DNA of 64,000 nt from Argopecten irradians. Taxonomy: Eukaryota > Mollusca > Bivalvia > Pectinida > Pectinidae. Positions 1-14,030 of the stretch are shown here, piece by piece; the first letter of the stretch is position 1; every line of letters starts with the position of its first letter. The DNA lies in NCBI RefSeq assembly GCF_041381155.1, contig NC_091135.1, forward strand, positions 55,813,997 to 55,877,996. The letters are read 5' to 3'. A model generated the notes under the pieces. The model did no database searches and was not told the origin of the DNA. It saw only the letters and a program-made list of their open reading frames with translations. Both the position numbers and the translations under genes were made by a program.

Positions 1-898
1 TTCAGACTCTCTTTCGGTTCTTCAGGCTTTGAAATCAAGAAGCCCTAGAAATACTCTAATCCAAAATCTTTTTAATCCGAACATTTCGATTATCTTCTAA
101 AACTCAAATTACTTATCTCTGGATTCCCAGTCATGTGGGTATAAAGGGGAATGAACAGGCTGATGAAGCAGCTAAGACTGCTCTTCGCCTAGCACAAACA
201 GATTTGAAACTTACCATACACCGACATCAAACCTTCAAATTCAGTCAGCCATCAAACACCATATGGCAAACAAAGGTGGTCTACCGAAACAAACAATAGA
301 AACTGTTTAAAATTCAACCTACACTTAATCTAAAACTGTCCTAGTCGGGAGAGACCGCAGAGAGGAAGTTGTACTCTCTCGGCTCCGAACTGGACACACA
401 TATTTTTACACATTCTATCTATTGAGAGGGGAGGATCCTCCTACATGCCATGCATGTGATTATCCCTCTCACAGTGGAGCATTTTTTTATTGCATTGTAT
501 TGATTTTAAACACATACGAGATAAATACTACGATGTCTCGACATGTACACTTTGTTTCATGCCGTGAGGACATAATCGTATTTTTAATTTATCTCAAAGA
601 GATCGGTATTTTAAGCAAAATATGAACGTTTTCTCATTCATACATCGTATTCAAACTCAACATTTCATCGTTTCATCAACATTGTGCATGAGTTTTCTCA
701 TGTGTTTTAGCAAAAATTTATTTTATCCCATGCAAACCTTTTTTTATCAAAATTAACGTTTAACCAATCATTGTGTTTTAGTACCTTACTTGCTTTTTCC
801 TTACCCTGAACTTTTATCCTGATATTAATGCATGACTTGTAGTTTGGCCCTAAATGACCTTAGTTGTCGATGGGCCGTAAAACTCAAACAAACAAACA
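1..898 (+). mobile_element. 3' end of a non-LTR retrotransposon (LINE, Jockey/I-like) with RNase H domain
   Basis: The first 270 bases translate, with one frame change near base 110, to the end of an RNase H domain. A stretch reading SDSLSVLQALKSRSP is followed by IPSHVGIKGNEQADEAAKTA, which holds the His of the SHVG motif and the late Asp of the EQADEAAK motif. Past base 420 comes LLRGEDPPTCHACDYP, the Cys-rich tail typical of Jockey-group ORF2 proteins. The rest is a 3' UTR that ends in AAACTCAAACAAACAAACAA near 898, the (CAAA)n tail of a LINE. The frame is interrupted several times, so the copy is dead; its 5' part lies outside the window. Two more copies of this 3' UTR occur on the minus strand at 58506 and 63920. 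Family assignment below LINE level is tentative. Confidence 0.8.
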
Positions 899-3779
899 AT
901 GGACACATTGAGACAGTGCCTCTGCAATGGGCGGCTTTCTGAAAACAGGGGACTTCATAGACAGTAAATAGATTCAGACTAGAGCACATGTGTAATTTTG
1001 GACCATGGTGAAGCATTTAACAATTCTAAAACATCTTATCATTTGGCCGTAACCCCTTTGACCTTGCAAAAAGGGCCATATATGACACAGTTGGTGGCAA
1101 TATGAGGGGGATACGGGGGTTTTATCCTGACATGCTTACCAAGGTTATAATTACCTGTTCATTTTTTACCAAGTTTATTCTTCGATGCATCGAATTTTAT
1201 GACTGTAGGCATTTTCAAAGGCATTCCGACACATGCGTTCCACTATTTCAAACAGAAACATATAAACAGGAGATCGGGCCCTTTTTTACCTCAATGGTGA
1301 AACATCCGTGCCCTAAGGCACACTAATAAATTACTATAGCATAATGAGGACAACTAATCTTGTAATGAATTTACCGGCAATCTATTTGACTCATGAGATT
1401 GATAATACTTGATCTGTTACCTAGTGTGGGATCAAAAACAATGCATATACAATAGAACGGCAACTCACAACTGGATGTTTTACGCCTAGCAAGTACAACA
1501 TGCAGAATAATCCACCGACGAAAATGCTGCCTATAATTTTCAAGATGACACGTATTTAACATAATGCACTGGTACTCAAAGATTACAGATGGAGTCCGCC
1601 ATTTTTGTATAAAATAACCGACCGTCACCCGGCCACAAGATTATCAATAATGACCAAAATTCCAGAATGTTGACTTGGTCTATGCCTATTCTGTGGAATC
1701 AATATTTGATCGTAGACTATTTTATTGTTCCACATGTCGATTTTTAATAATGAATTGTAATGCAAATATGGGCTAATAAACAATTGTATAGTTCCATGTC
1801 CCTAAGCATGACCGAACCAAATAACGTGGGGTTCATGACCTTTAAAGAACCATCTCTAATCGGGCAGGTTCTTACACATAGGTCAGGATGAACCTTTTTT
1901 CACTTGAGAACATACATATGCAAAGTAGGTCCAGTTGTCAGTGGATTGCTTCTGGAATAACTCCTATCTACATTCCGCAACACAACACATTCAGGGGGAT
2001 CTACCAACGTTAACATCCACTGGCAGTCATTTTATTGTTTTTGACGTCTAACACCAACATCCAAGTGAAATCGGAAGAGTTTCCTTTAGTGGACAGCAAC
2101 TATTAGTCCAGTCTGTGTCGCTAAATATGCCATCGACATCCAAGAAATGTATCCACATTTGTATGCTGCTCAACTGATCCGAATCCAAGCCAAAAAATTG
2201 CATTTTAAACTTGATTTAATCCACTTACACATGACTCTATTTCAGACTGTAGCATCTAAAGGTATTGTACAAACATTTGGATCATCAGTAAATACCATCT
2301 ATTTTCTAATTCTTGCAGCTAAACTTAAATCATTAAAATTTGAACACCATTGACAGAGCCTCTCATCCATAACTTCGATGTAACATGTCAACTATTTGCC
2401 GTCATTCAAATACCATAAATTTATCTTTCATGAACAATGTCAGTAATGTCATTACCGAACATAAATCCTAACACGAGAAGGCAAGTGCATACTCAAGGAC
2501 TCGCCCTTTCATGTCCAATACTCGTTTACAGATCTGTCTTATTCTCAATATCATTTCGGGTATGTAAAGTCAGACGTGGCCGCGATGCAACCTAACGGTA
2601 CAATACCCCATCCTGTAAACACAAATCCGAAAGGATATGTTGCAAACATTATGGACATGAAAAGGTTAAAGCGTGAGATTTGTTACATGCTAGCAGTATT
2701 GCAATTGATAACGACAAAAGCTACAACTACTTTAAAGTAAAACAAAGTACAATGGCAAACTTTTCTCTTCTTCCGAAATATTGACTTTTATTCTATTAAG
2801 TAAAATATGCTCACTTGGAATCTGCCTCACTTCCCTTTTCAGTTCATATAACGCTAATGTCATAGATGAGCTCTTAAACGTGATCCCCCTATTTTCCGAG
2901 ACAAACCAAAGTCTATTTAAAAGTGGTTACAGAAGTAAACTATCAAACGGCTCTTTCCTTAGACACTCGGATCCATCAAGTGGGACGTAAGTCTGGAAAT
3001 TCGCCCCGCAAACAGTATAATGTGACACGGGTTTGTAAATTCCAACATGTGGACAAAAATAATGTCAATTTTCAGGTGATCTATAGCCTCGTTTGACAAA
3101 ACGCTGTGCACAACTACACACCACTAATACTAGGAAGACACCAATCATGATATTTTACCGGACTTGGTCTCGAAGTCAACATGCCAGAAAATTGTTCTAC
3201 GTCCAGTTTACACTGCATTTGGTCACTCACCATAAGTTAGTGGGTAACGCTCTTACATGTTTTTACCCTCGGCACTGAATAAATAGTTATTTACATTAAT
3301 TAATCATTCGCATACCATTCCAATACTATTAGCTTTGGGAAAGGAAGCTTGTGCTACTGTCTGGTATCTTGACAACATGCGAAAGAACACCGTATTGATC
3401 AGCAAATCAAGAAGATCTTTACTCTACTTCCTTCCATGCTTTAATCAAGAAGCCTAGACTGTCTTAAATATGCTAATTCATCATCTAAAAAATAAACATT
3501 TATTTGAACAAATGGAATTAGCAGCTTCTAAAACTATAACAATTAACTTATTCAATCTTTATTCCACACTGCTATGTTTGCATATTGGGCAGTATGAACA
3601 TTCTGTTTTATTCTGCAAACTAAGACATGCATCTGTTGCCTGAGCAAGTCCAAAATGTATTTCATAACAACTACCATTAGACCGACATCAAAACTACAGG
3701 CCAAATTCTGAACAAAGCCATCAAAACCATTGCTGGAAAAAGGCAATTTCTATTAATTAAAACTGGGTTAGCAACAAAC
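899..3779. other. Non-genic AT-rich stretch
   Basis: Only short open frames (under 90 codons) without recognisable domains or splice context are present. The base composition is even and no strong repeat was seen by eye. I see nothing here that supports a gene. Confidence 0.5.
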
Positions 3780-4960
3780 ATGTTTAAAAGGGACAATTCA
3801 GGTGAGGCTAATTCTTACTGTCCATGGATAGGGACCGCATATAAGGAATTTGTATTTGTCTCATCATTCAGCTCTTGACCTTATATGCAAGATATTTTGA
3901 CATTCATATTGCACCTATTTAGCCCCTGTGACCTGAAGATATTTTTTGATTATATACCTCCTTTGAACATTGCCAATGGCATTGCTTGATCTTCACAGTC
4001 GATTAAGTCATTTACAACATTGTATTTACCCTCCACCTGAGATAAAGTATCTACGACATGTCATTTAAACACTTTTGGTTCTTTATGCCCGTGTTGATAC
4101 CACATGAAGTATTGATCTCAACATAATTATTTCAGACGTAACATCGTTATTTCTTCAAGCAAAATATAACACAACTGTAATTCTCATCTTTTACAGTAAA
4201 TATCTAGACATATTTTTCTTTACATCACTGAATAACACTGCTTTGAATGGTTTTCTCATGGGTTCGGCAACTTGGCTAGCACATTTATCCCAGCATTCGA
4301 AGACATTTCAATACATTGCCTAGCCTTCTTGCTTTTCAGATCATAACCGAGTGTTTAAACCAGTTTACATTTCCATGAACTGTGTTTGTTTCCTTGAAAT
4401 AAGTGTCATTTATTTGAATTTCTTGGTTAGATCTTTTATCTATGTGCCTAAATATCATTTATGACTTGGTAGTTTGAGAATGAACTGTAGTTAAAACGAG
4501 CTTAATTTTACCCATGTGAATACCTTTACATTAGTACCCAGGTCATTATTTGAACAAACTTGGTCCTAGCCCTTCATCTTACCAGCATTGAAAACAGGCA
4601 AATTCAGTACCCTGGGCTCCATCTTTGGTACCCCTTGATAGAGGAAGACTTAAGGAGCAATTAAAGCTGTAATTTTAGCCTATTTGACCCTGTACCTTGA
4701 ATGAAACAATTTTGAATGGTCATTTATATATGAACAAAACAGGTAGCCTTCATCCCACATCATACAGGGCAACATAGGTCTTACTACCCTGGGCTATTCA
4801 TGGTTCTTGTATTTCAAGAAGTTCTACCCTTTATAATTTTTACCTTTTGACCCCTTAACCTTGTTATTGAAGGTCAAGCGTCACTATGGCTTACATTTGA
4901 ACAAACTTGGTATATTCATCCCAGCAACACTAACAGTTTTTCAAATATTATTAAAATGAT
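3780..4960. repeat. Degenerate tandem modules of about 165-195 bp
   Basis: A phrase close to TTTGAACAAACTTGGT, followed by CTTCATCCCA-CAT, recurs at about 4250 (weak), 4550, 4730 and 4896. In between are repeated phrases such as TTGACC-CTGTGACC and ACCCTGGGCT. The copies are strongly diverged, so this looks like an old tandem repeat or piled-up SINE fragments. A weak relative of the same phrase (TTGGTTGCCATCCATTCAAGG) appears at 49.2 kb. Confidence 0.5.
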
Positions 4961-6590
4961 GGGCCATGTACTTAATTTTTTTCATTGAGTGAAGTCTTCG
5001 AATTTTAATTCCGTAAATAATTTTTACGCAGTATGGTAGCGCCGAGTACGGTTCTACACTTCAACAATACGGGTAACTAATACAGGAAGGCCTTCGGGGT
5101 CAGATTAAAGTTAATAATTTATGATTAATAATGTTTCACTATTTGATGAAATATTCATTTTACAATTTACCCAGATCTAAAATCTACCCAAAATTACACG
5201 TGGCCTCCACCATTCATACACGCCATACAAACGCTGAAAATACTTACTAATATGAACTGGTACTTACACGTGCGGACTGCCATGGTTAAGGTGATATTTA
5301 ATAATATGCCAACTTCATTCAGAATCCTGATAATAAGCAATTATGGGGGGCCGAAAAAGTTTCCTGTAATATTCTTCACCCTGTTAACTTCTGTACAATA
5401 TTAATAATTCAAGACAGCTAAAGTTAAACTTCAAAATATCACAAAGTCCGAAATTCACTCAGCTATTCTTGTTTCAAATATACAAAGTTTCCTTTGAATG
5501 ATTCTTAAACCTTTTAATATTTCAGATTAACTCTGTTCCCTTTGATGTAAACATCAATAACTGACCGCCAGTATAAAAACTTTCTGCTTTGTATTATAAC
5601 ACAAATACAACTTTCAAATATCACTAATAGTTCTTTTTGTATTTACCCATATTTGTAAAGATATTATGAAAATCTGCTATTCCACCCAGTAATAAATTTC
5701 AGAATACTGAAATGAATATCTGAATATGGGTCCCAATTGTTTGTATAACTTTACCTGAGCTTAATTGTCCATGTTATATTCTACCCAGTATAACTGTGAC
5801 CCTATCCTAATATTCTTGTTGAATGAGTTCACATAATTCAAATAAAAATCCATTGTTAATTGCGTACACTTTTCAAATACAAATAAACTAATTCCTGTTT
5901 CTATATCACCACAGTGATCAACTAGGCAATATACTCCAATTCTGATTTATATTTCACCTATTTACTTCAATAACAAATATCTTAAGTGTTAAATAATCCA
6001 TGTAAAAACTTCAATATCTAAAATGCCTGTTTAATTCACTCATACAATGAAGCATCTTAAAATATGTTTTCAAAGTATCTGGTTAACATTAACGGTATGG
6101 AATTATAAATTCTTTTAAACTAATATCAGTTAATGAAATTTACCCAAACTATTTTATACTAATTATCTATGTATTCTGATTTACCCAGTATAAATTAATT
6201 TGCTATCAACTTAATTATCAAAATAATTAAATTTATTTAGGAGGTATACGATATACTATATATCAAATCCAAAACTCCTTTAGATTTAATGGGAAAATAA
6301 CATACAGATTAACTTTCACAACGTTGTAACAGTGACAATGTACCACAGATCAGTTACATATTGTACCTTAGAGCCAAAATGCTTATCAGTCAATATTTTC
6401 AGTTAGGTATACGAAAACGCTTTAAAGGTATCACATCCACCTCAAAACTGGTACAACTGGTTGACATAAAACATACATTTATCCACATCCTTGGGTCAAA
6501 TACGATTTTCTACCAGGTGTATTAATCATAGTGTTTTTTATGAAATGATAAATTGCTTTCAGAATTTAATTTCAAATAACTTTTCCTGCA
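4961..6590. other. AT-rich non-genic stretch with recurrent TACCCAG words
   Basis: The block has no open frame of note. The word TTACCCA or TACCCAG recurs (for example near 5170, 5188, 5645, 5776 and 6181), often beside TATAA. This may be a very decayed simple repeat. No function is inferred. Confidence 0.35.
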
Positions 6591-7079
6591 CAATGAAACC
6601 TTCTCATTATATCAACATATAATGTTTGATGCAAATGGCATCATTTCGTGTATCCAAGCTGATTCAAACGTACTGCAGTGATACCAATTTTTAGACCGCC
6701 ACAAAATCAAAGTACTGAAAGTACTAAATGGCTCGGTCTCAATGATTGGAGGATATATTTCTAAAGTCAACATTTTTTTTTTGGACAATAAGAAATAAAG
6801 TTTGCTAGTGTTCCTTCCAGTTTGGACTTTTGAGGATTCCTTGGACACCAAGGTGTTAAATAAGAAACATATACTAAACTCTTAGGAGCCCATTCTAATA
6901 TTTCCTATGGTGTTATATGCCAAATGACTTTATAGCATCTTTAACCTTTTCCTTGTTAATTTGATGTCAATTAAAATATCCATTCTGAATTGCTATTCTC
7001 ATTAAGTTCCTGGGACCAAAGTATCAGTTAACAAGTATTGTTTTGCAGCAGAGACAGACAAGAGGCATATTTTTCTATG

Positions 7080-8110
7080 CCAAAATGTCTTAAATATAGA
7101 ATATGTCAGTCCTCAAGAAGACTTATCAATATAGTCATACCATTTCTGAATAAACTGGTCAATTGGTCTACTTTTAACAAGTTTTTGTAATTAGTCTTTT
7201 GTAAAACAGCAAGTTGATTGATATATCCAAACATGATTTAAACTAGCTCTGATAAAATATCTTAAACATCTTACAGCCATTTAAACAAGAGCTGTCGGAG
7301 AACAGCAAAGCTCGCCTATTCAGAAGAAGTTGTTGTTCAAGTATTTACTATTTAAACATGGAAATATGACAAATTAACAGACTAAAAAAACCTAAAGGGC
7401 CCCAAATTGGTTGTATTATCACGTTCAGCATCCATACACATTAGGAAAATAAAATCATAAACATTTATGATGACTTAAGCTTAAACAATAGACAAAATAG
7501 AAACTTGCTCAAAAACTTTAACGTGAAATATGACAAATTAACAGACTCAAAAAACCCCTAAAGGGCCCAAAATTGGTTGTATTATCACGTTCAGCATCCA
7601 TACACATTAGGAAAATAAAATCAGAAACATTTATGATGACTTAAGCTTAAACAATTGACGAAACAGAAGCTTGCTCAAAAACTTTAACGTGAAATGGGAC
7701 GCCAACGCTGACGCCGACGCCGGGGTGACAACATTAGCTCCCCCTATTCTTCGAATAGGCGAGCTAAAAACGTCTGGTCTATTTTCATGTTAAGTATACA
7801 TTATGCCAAAAAGTAATCATTCTACATTTTATTCCAATATCAATTGGGTATCTTGTTAGCTCGCCATAAACCATGAATTGTTTTATACACTTTTTTAACT
7901 TGAGGAAATTACAAATGATTTTTTCTACAATATTTGTATTTTCAAATCCCCATACTTCTGATGAGTATAATAAAACTGGCATTACAAGTGACTAAAATAT
8001 TTTCAGTTTAAAATCAACAGGAAGGGATACATTCCTTTGTTTCTTAAAAATAGTAGACACTGATTTAATTGTTTGTTCAGCAGTTTTTTTTCTTTTCTTT
8101 AAAAACGCTA
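7080..8110 (-). mobile_element. LINE reverse transcriptase C-terminal fragment, split by a foldback element
   Basis: Read on the minus strand from about 8110, the translation gives KKTAEQTIKSVSTIFKKQRN, then VSLPVDFKLKIF, a stop, and MPVLLYSSEVWGFENTN, then FMVYGELTRYPIDIGIKCRM. The PVLLY-S-EVWGFEN and FMVYGEL-R-P--I-IK-RM signatures are typical of the C-terminal part of RTs from invertebrate non-LTR elements. The matching downstream piece (QKLVKSRPIDQFIQKWYDYI and following) resumes beyond 7286, so the insertion at 7287-7770 splits the remnant. Several stops show it is dead. The open frame at 6612-6851 on the same strand may be further decayed tail but shows no clear motif. Confidence 0.6.
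7287..7770. mobile_element. Foldback/MITE-like element with internal tandem duplication
   Basis: The left end GAGCTGTCGGAGAACAGC runs into AGCTCGCCTATTC-GAAGAAG. The right end, ATTCTTCGAATAGGCGAGCT, is its inverted complement, giving terminal inverted repeats of about 20 bp. Inside are two direct copies of a unit of about 165 bp (7361-7524 and 7525-7690), near-identical over their length. There is no coding capacity. The element sits inside a LINE fragment. Its left-end motif also occurs, in amplified form, in intron 2 of alpha-tubulin copies 3 and 4. Confidence 0.7.
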
Positions 8111-8259
8111 CCATTAATGTTAAAAAATATACATAGATATGTATACCCTTCTTATCAAAATAATTCTATATCCCATAACGTAAAACTGGTGTTGTTGGGG
8201 CCAATTTTACGTTTTGAGAATTTACAAAATAACTAGATTTAACCTTTCTGATATATTAA

Positions 8260-8990
8260 ATTTTAAAATGATTAATTGAAATCCGTTTACCAAATATATA
8301 CCAATAAATTTGCATATAAATGATAAATAATAATGCAATATTTTATCAAATCCGTATTTAACATTTGTTTAGAACAGTGTCATCGCCATATAAAATGATA
8401 AAATGATAAATAGTTTGGGATACATTTCAAATATCTGTAAATATTTGTCAATAGTTGTCAGACAATTAACATTCTTTTTCCGCCAGATAAGATTCCAAGT
8501 CATCAAGGTATATTGAAAATAGGAAAGGAGATATAAATAAGGTACCATACTGTGCATGTATATGTTCAATGTAAATTAACAATGTAAGCCGGTCTTGCAG
8601 AATTGCCTTACAGCGTTATAATAAATGCAGTTGTCTCATTGCATTGGATATAATTGATTTAAGGCAGTTCATGTGGCAACCGAAAAAGGTAAAATCACCA
8701 TTTTCAGAGTGATCAGAGAAGATTGATAGTCAAGGAGGGAAAACATAAGACAACCTGTGTTATGCAAATTAATATCTAATTTATTTTGAATAAAGTATGC
8801 CGAAGATGATGATTAGTGTATTATTAACAATAATCTTAATATGTTTTCTAAAAATATTAACAACTAATGTCATATTGTGTTATAAATTTAATGTTTTATT
8901 TATTCTTTTTATTTCAAGCATGTAGATGTCATAGAAAATAAACAAATACCAAGTATATGCATATTAAAGTAAAATTCACAAATCACAACA
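8260..8990. other. Non-genic AT-rich stretch
   Basis: Short frames only, very AT-rich. Nothing recognisable was seen on either strand. Confidence 0.4.
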
Positions 8991-8992
8991 CT

Positions 8993-9135
8993 AATGTGTA
9001 TTGTATATATGGAATGAAGATGATGATGGTAATTATTTGGATCAAAAATGTTTACAACATTAAATGTATTATATATATGGAATTTGAATATGATGATAGT
9101 AATTATTTTCATATCAAAAACTATTACAGTATTAA
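8993..9135. repeat. Two-copy tandem repeat, period about 70 bp
   Basis: The two copies start at 8993 and 9063. Both run AATGT-TATT-TATATATGGAAT, then a GATGATGAT-like stretch, GTAATTATTT, ATCAAAAA and a TTACA-TATTA end. The small open frames across this block on both strands are by-products of the repeat. Confidence 0.6.
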
Positions 9136-12100
9136 GCTACCACAGTTGAAAATGATTTCTTTCATTTTGTTCACACATTTTTTCTCCTGGACTGGTTCCA
9201 ATTGAAATGATACTTGCATGTAGACATTCTGTAAAACATAAGAAAACAATAAATGTATTAACAGAGTAATTACCGAAAAGGCTAATATCATATAATTAAA
9301 CATTTTTTTTTATAAATAACAATACCAGTTTAGAGTAAATATTATTGAAATTTATTTTCTGTTGTTCTTTAGTCCTCCTGTTCTTTGGAGTTTTGTCCTT
9401 CATAAATTGATTGTAATACAGCAGTTGTCATATAATGTATCTGATAATGTGCACACAGAAGTATAAGTATATGCATATGCATGTGTGCATGGGCACGGTG
9501 ATAAGTTTATTTTGCCGAGTAAAAAGTTCAAAGAACTAGTATTGTTCATACTCAAAGATGTAATCGCACTAAAATAGTGATCGAGTAGGCTTTTGGTGTG
9601 ATTGCATTTGTAAAGGGGTGTAGCTCTGAAAAACGCCAACATTTTGGATTTATCTGTAGGGTAGTTTGTTGTGACAGTGGTTATAGTCTTTTTCCTAAAG
9701 GCAGACCCAATGCCACAGGTGTAATACCTGTGTTGATACTTATATGCTATATTGTGGATTAATTCTAATTTCGAGTAATATGTGTTAATATCAGATACAT
9801 AGAATTATAGCATAATTATGTTTATCTATGCGGCTTTAATAGATATGGAAGAGAACTCAACCAGTAGAATCTATGGAACTACCTTGGAAATCAAAACTTA
9901 AATCATTCACATTGATTGTATTTCAAGGAATTATTAAAGGCTTTCCTTGACTATGATCACTAAAAATTCACTAGGTATAAAATTCTCATTAGATTTTCAA
10001 TAGATTTGCATCACTAAAATCGAGCCCAAAATTCTTTTGAAACTCTGATTTCATATTGGAAAGTAACTTAATTTCCCATTCCAGGGTGAGTAGGACCAGT
10101 TAATATTGTTAAACAGAATAATAACGAACCCACAAGACTTATCCAATTTCCAACTGTCGTGTGCATCACACCAATTCGCACAATTACAAGTTTGAAAATA
10201 ATCGAAGGCAGTTTTGCGCCTGTGAACACGTGTGGATAACTATTCAACCCAGGATTACCATATATGTTAGTTTAAGTTGACTCTAGTATATAATATCATG
10301 AAGTACAAAATGTCCCTTATATGCTACATTGTAACATCCATTGCATGTAGAGCATTACCTACAAAAGAGTAATTAGTGAATTTATGTCAAATTAATGATT
10401 TCCATAATTTTAAAATGACTCGAATATGGGGGTTGTTTAACCGATGCATTTACTTGTACTTGCCTGACCTTTTACTTTTTAAGGTGAACAGAACTACCAA
10501 TACAATAATATATTTTTTGAACAAGTTGCTTGTAGGAAACGATCTGCATATTTTATCTTAAGTATTATAATTAATTACCTTGTTTCTTATACCCTAAGAT
10601 GGTATTTTCTAGATTACAGCGTGGTAAATGTACAAGTACATTTGTATCTTCGGGGGCGCGCGATGGAACTCAAGTGTTAAAATTTGGCTATCGCTAAATT
10701 GCTGATTACAATATATATCATGTAAATGCTACATTGGTCTAGTAATTATATGCTTAAATTTCTTTCCTATGGTTGAATGCACGGTTCAAACAATACTTAC
10801 TAGATTAAATATTTGGTTTATGTCCGGCAATCTTTATACAGAATGGATATTAGGATAATGTTAATTTGGTATTCTGAGCTACTAATACTATGCAACATTT
10901 TGAAAATTACACTAGACTTCAACTTTTTGACTTTATATTTATTGTGCTCCTGTTAGAGATATTAACCTCTATAATATCGTCTCCGTATGAATATGATTAA
11001 TACTCACTAACAGTCTTCAATATCAATGAAGACTCTAGATATACAATTATTAAGGTGAACTTCTAATAGATATTTGTATCTCAACCATATACCATATAGA
11101 GCATTAACCCTCCAATGGTTATTATTATAACAATGTTCATACATCCTATATATGTGGTGTTTGGCATGTACAGGGCCTTCAATAGGATTACTCAACTTAA
11201 AATAAAACATATAATCCAGACCAGTGTCCTCCCAAATTATTCGACAAACTTAATTTATTTAAACTATCTTTATGATACATGTCTGTTCTCCCACTCATTT
11301 TCTAACCAAATACTTCACGGTGTACGTCTATGCGATAAGAGAAATCATGCGCAACTATGCACGGTCACAAGAAATGAAAGTTGGCTAAGAATGTAGCCCT
11401 ACTGGAACTCCTATGTCAAAACAGAATACTGTTACATTAGAATATACACTGATCAAGAAACCCGTTTTTTCTGATAAAATTGAGATATGATTTGTAAAAA
11501 AATATTTCACCTGGAACTCAAAATGCATCGTTCTTAATAATCCACATGTAGCTCCATATTAATTCTTAGCATATTAAAGCACTGATTATCTTTGATTAAT
11601 AATTTACGTTGTATATAATACGGAATATATTGAAGGAATTTTTATCCAAAACCCACCAATGTTACCTATGATACTGATTGAAATACAGGTAAATCTCAAG
11701 TGACTTTACAGGTGAAAATAAAGACAGCTTATATGAAACAGTATATAATTGCCTTCCTATTGTTTCCTAAAACAACACCTACCTGTTGTTGATAAATATG
11801 TTGGCGTTAAGAGAACACCCCTTTGTAAGACTGTGCCAGGTGGTAGAGATTAGTTCCGCTCGAGTGATCACACAATGCAAGTGAGAATCGGGAGTATGTT
11901 TATGTAAGTTTTAATTACTAATCTCTGATGATTGTTGATAAAATATAACTCAGGATAATTGCTAAACATTTAACCGTTTTCTCCACGTTTGTTGTAGATT
12001 GAAACAGCTTTTTAAGTGCCGTTCTAGATCTACGGAAGAATTATGAAAAAGAAATCGGCATTTTCATCGATCTACAAATGAAGTAGTCCAAAAAAATCTC

Positions 12101-13410
12101 ACTTCGAGTTATACGAACATTTTATGTATGATTTTTGTCATTCGGACCAAAAATACTTCGTTAATTACGTAGTTTACTGAATACGTTATATATATTATCA
12201 GAACGTCAAGCTCCTGTAGGCCTACATGTGATGAAAGTGGCTAAAATGTTTTAGCGACAACCTCTATACGTGCTTTTAATATGTATATATAATCTGATAA
12301 TGTATACATGTGCTTATATTTACACTTGCTAGGCTTGGTCACTATACGCTAATACTAGCCGATTTTGTTTACCATAACTGCATGGTAACATTGAACTTTG
12401 AACTTGCGTAAGGAAATGTTCTGTGCAACGTAAAAGGACTACTTTTTAAAAAAAGAAACACATGGCTTTGTTTACATTTTGACGCAACATTACGTGTATA
12501 TTGTTGTTTTTCATAGAATTTTGGAAAAATGTAAACAATATATACATGTTTTATATTTATATATGATTCAAACAATTTTTAAATTAACAATTGTATAAAG
12601 AAACGGAAAAATATTCAGACCGGGGCGACGTGCTTTCATTTTTGTTAAAAATGATGGGTGTCAAATGTAAACATTACCTTTGTGCCTATGTTCGTCCTAC
12701 GATCGAGTCTTTGGGGTAGACGGGTGTGAGACCCTGTGATAGAGGTCAGTTATAAACATATCCTCTTGTCTTTGTTCTTTGAGTATTTAATCATGTGTAT
12801 TATAAAACATGCACCGCTAATAATCCACGTGTTGACAGTTCCGCGTCACCACAAATACATTGTATCCATCGAACACAAGTGAATTTGTTTTATCTATCGA
12901 TGGCAATATGGATCTAAGCGTAGATTATATAATCACATGGCTCCCAATGATGTAAAACCGTCAAGTTAGACGACAATTCAATTACATTGAGCTAATTGAA
13001 AATCGGTGTTCCACAACTTCGGCAAACTCCAGTGTGTAAGCGTGCGTCAGCTTCGCCTCGCTGCACAATAACGGTCACCGAGTTCACACATGTGGCCGTG
13101 TACAAATTCTTTATGTTATTACGCTATATATTAACTTTTAGCAAAATTGAATATATATTTAAAGTTCTGATCTGATTAAATAAAATTATCTCTGAAATTT
13201 ACTTTGTTTGTCATGTTTATTTTACACTAAAATATTGAACTTTTTTGTCGTCGCGGATGAATAATTCTACCTTACGTGAAGCGTCATCATTCGCTGTTCA
13301 ATTGAGTAAGCTCCTCCCACTTTTGACCGACTTTTATTGAATAATAACGTCACTTTCAAATGACGATTTTAATTGCATAAAATATAAATAAAAAGTCGTG
13401 TGAGTGTAAA
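9136..13410. other. Gene-poor stretch left of the tubulin array
   Basis: No open frame above 95 codons and no domain or convincing exon was recognised. The stretch is mostly AT-rich. Around 12.8-13.4 kb the sequence becomes richer in CpG, with scattered CGTCA-like words, which may be part of a decayed mobile element. Confidence 0.4.
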
Positions 13411-13572
13411 TATAGGGATTGGATTTCGTTTTTATGTTAACCATGCTTGTATGGAGCAATTCCTCTAAGAATATATTCAATATGGGGCGCTAACGCGCCC
13501 CATAGAATATATTCTTAGAGGAATTGCTCCATACAAGCATGGTTAACATAAAAACGAAATCCAATCCCTATA
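13411..13572. mobile_element. Near-perfect hairpin (foldback) element
   Basis: The left arm starts TATAGGGATTGGATTTCG and the right arm ends CGAAATCCAATCCCTATA. The arms are about 80 bp each and differ by about two bases near the centre. They meet at GGGGCGC-TAAC-GCGCCCC. The TA at each outer edge fits a TA target duplication, as left by mariner-type elements. Such long, well-matched arms imply a recent origin or upkeep by conversion. No coding capacity. Confidence 0.75.
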
Positions 13573-13954
13573 TAAAATTATCGATAATTATGGATGTGGT
13601 AAATATTCATACCTTATTAACTGCCGTAAGTTGGAAGGTTACGCCAGCTTGGACATTTAGAAAATGTTCATCGTCTCTCACGCGCTATTTGATCAGTTTA
13701 CAAAGTTTATCCTAAATTTTCTTAGAGTTGTCTTTCTTCCATTGTGGATTTACACGTACAAGTGGCATAACGCAGCCGTGATAAACAAATCTCCATTTCG
13801 TCCTGAGATTTATTTGCTCCCGAACTAATATGATTCAAATTACAAAAATCATTATTGTAAAAATTTTGATGTTTGAGGTGAAACATTGATTTCATTTTTT
13901 CCGTTGCGGGATAATTGTCACTAGTAGGGACAAAACGCGTGGGGCGAAGCGAAG

Positions 13955-14030
13955 CATTTTCGAGACGAAACGTCTTCATGCATTGTTAACAACATTTTCG
14001 GGACGGAAAGTCTAGATACATTGTAAACAA
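13955..14030. repeat. Two-copy tandem repeat, period 38 bp
   Basis: CATTTTCGAGACGAAACGTC at 13955 and CATTTTCGGGACGGAAAGTC at 13993 begin two adjacent 38-bp copies. Both end in CATTG-TAACAA or a close variant. Confidence 0.6.

Noticed and set aside
13722-13979. 85-codon minus-strand frame near the hairpin element
   Set aside because: No recognisable domain; it lies next to mobile-element sequence and reaches the 38-bp tandem repeat.
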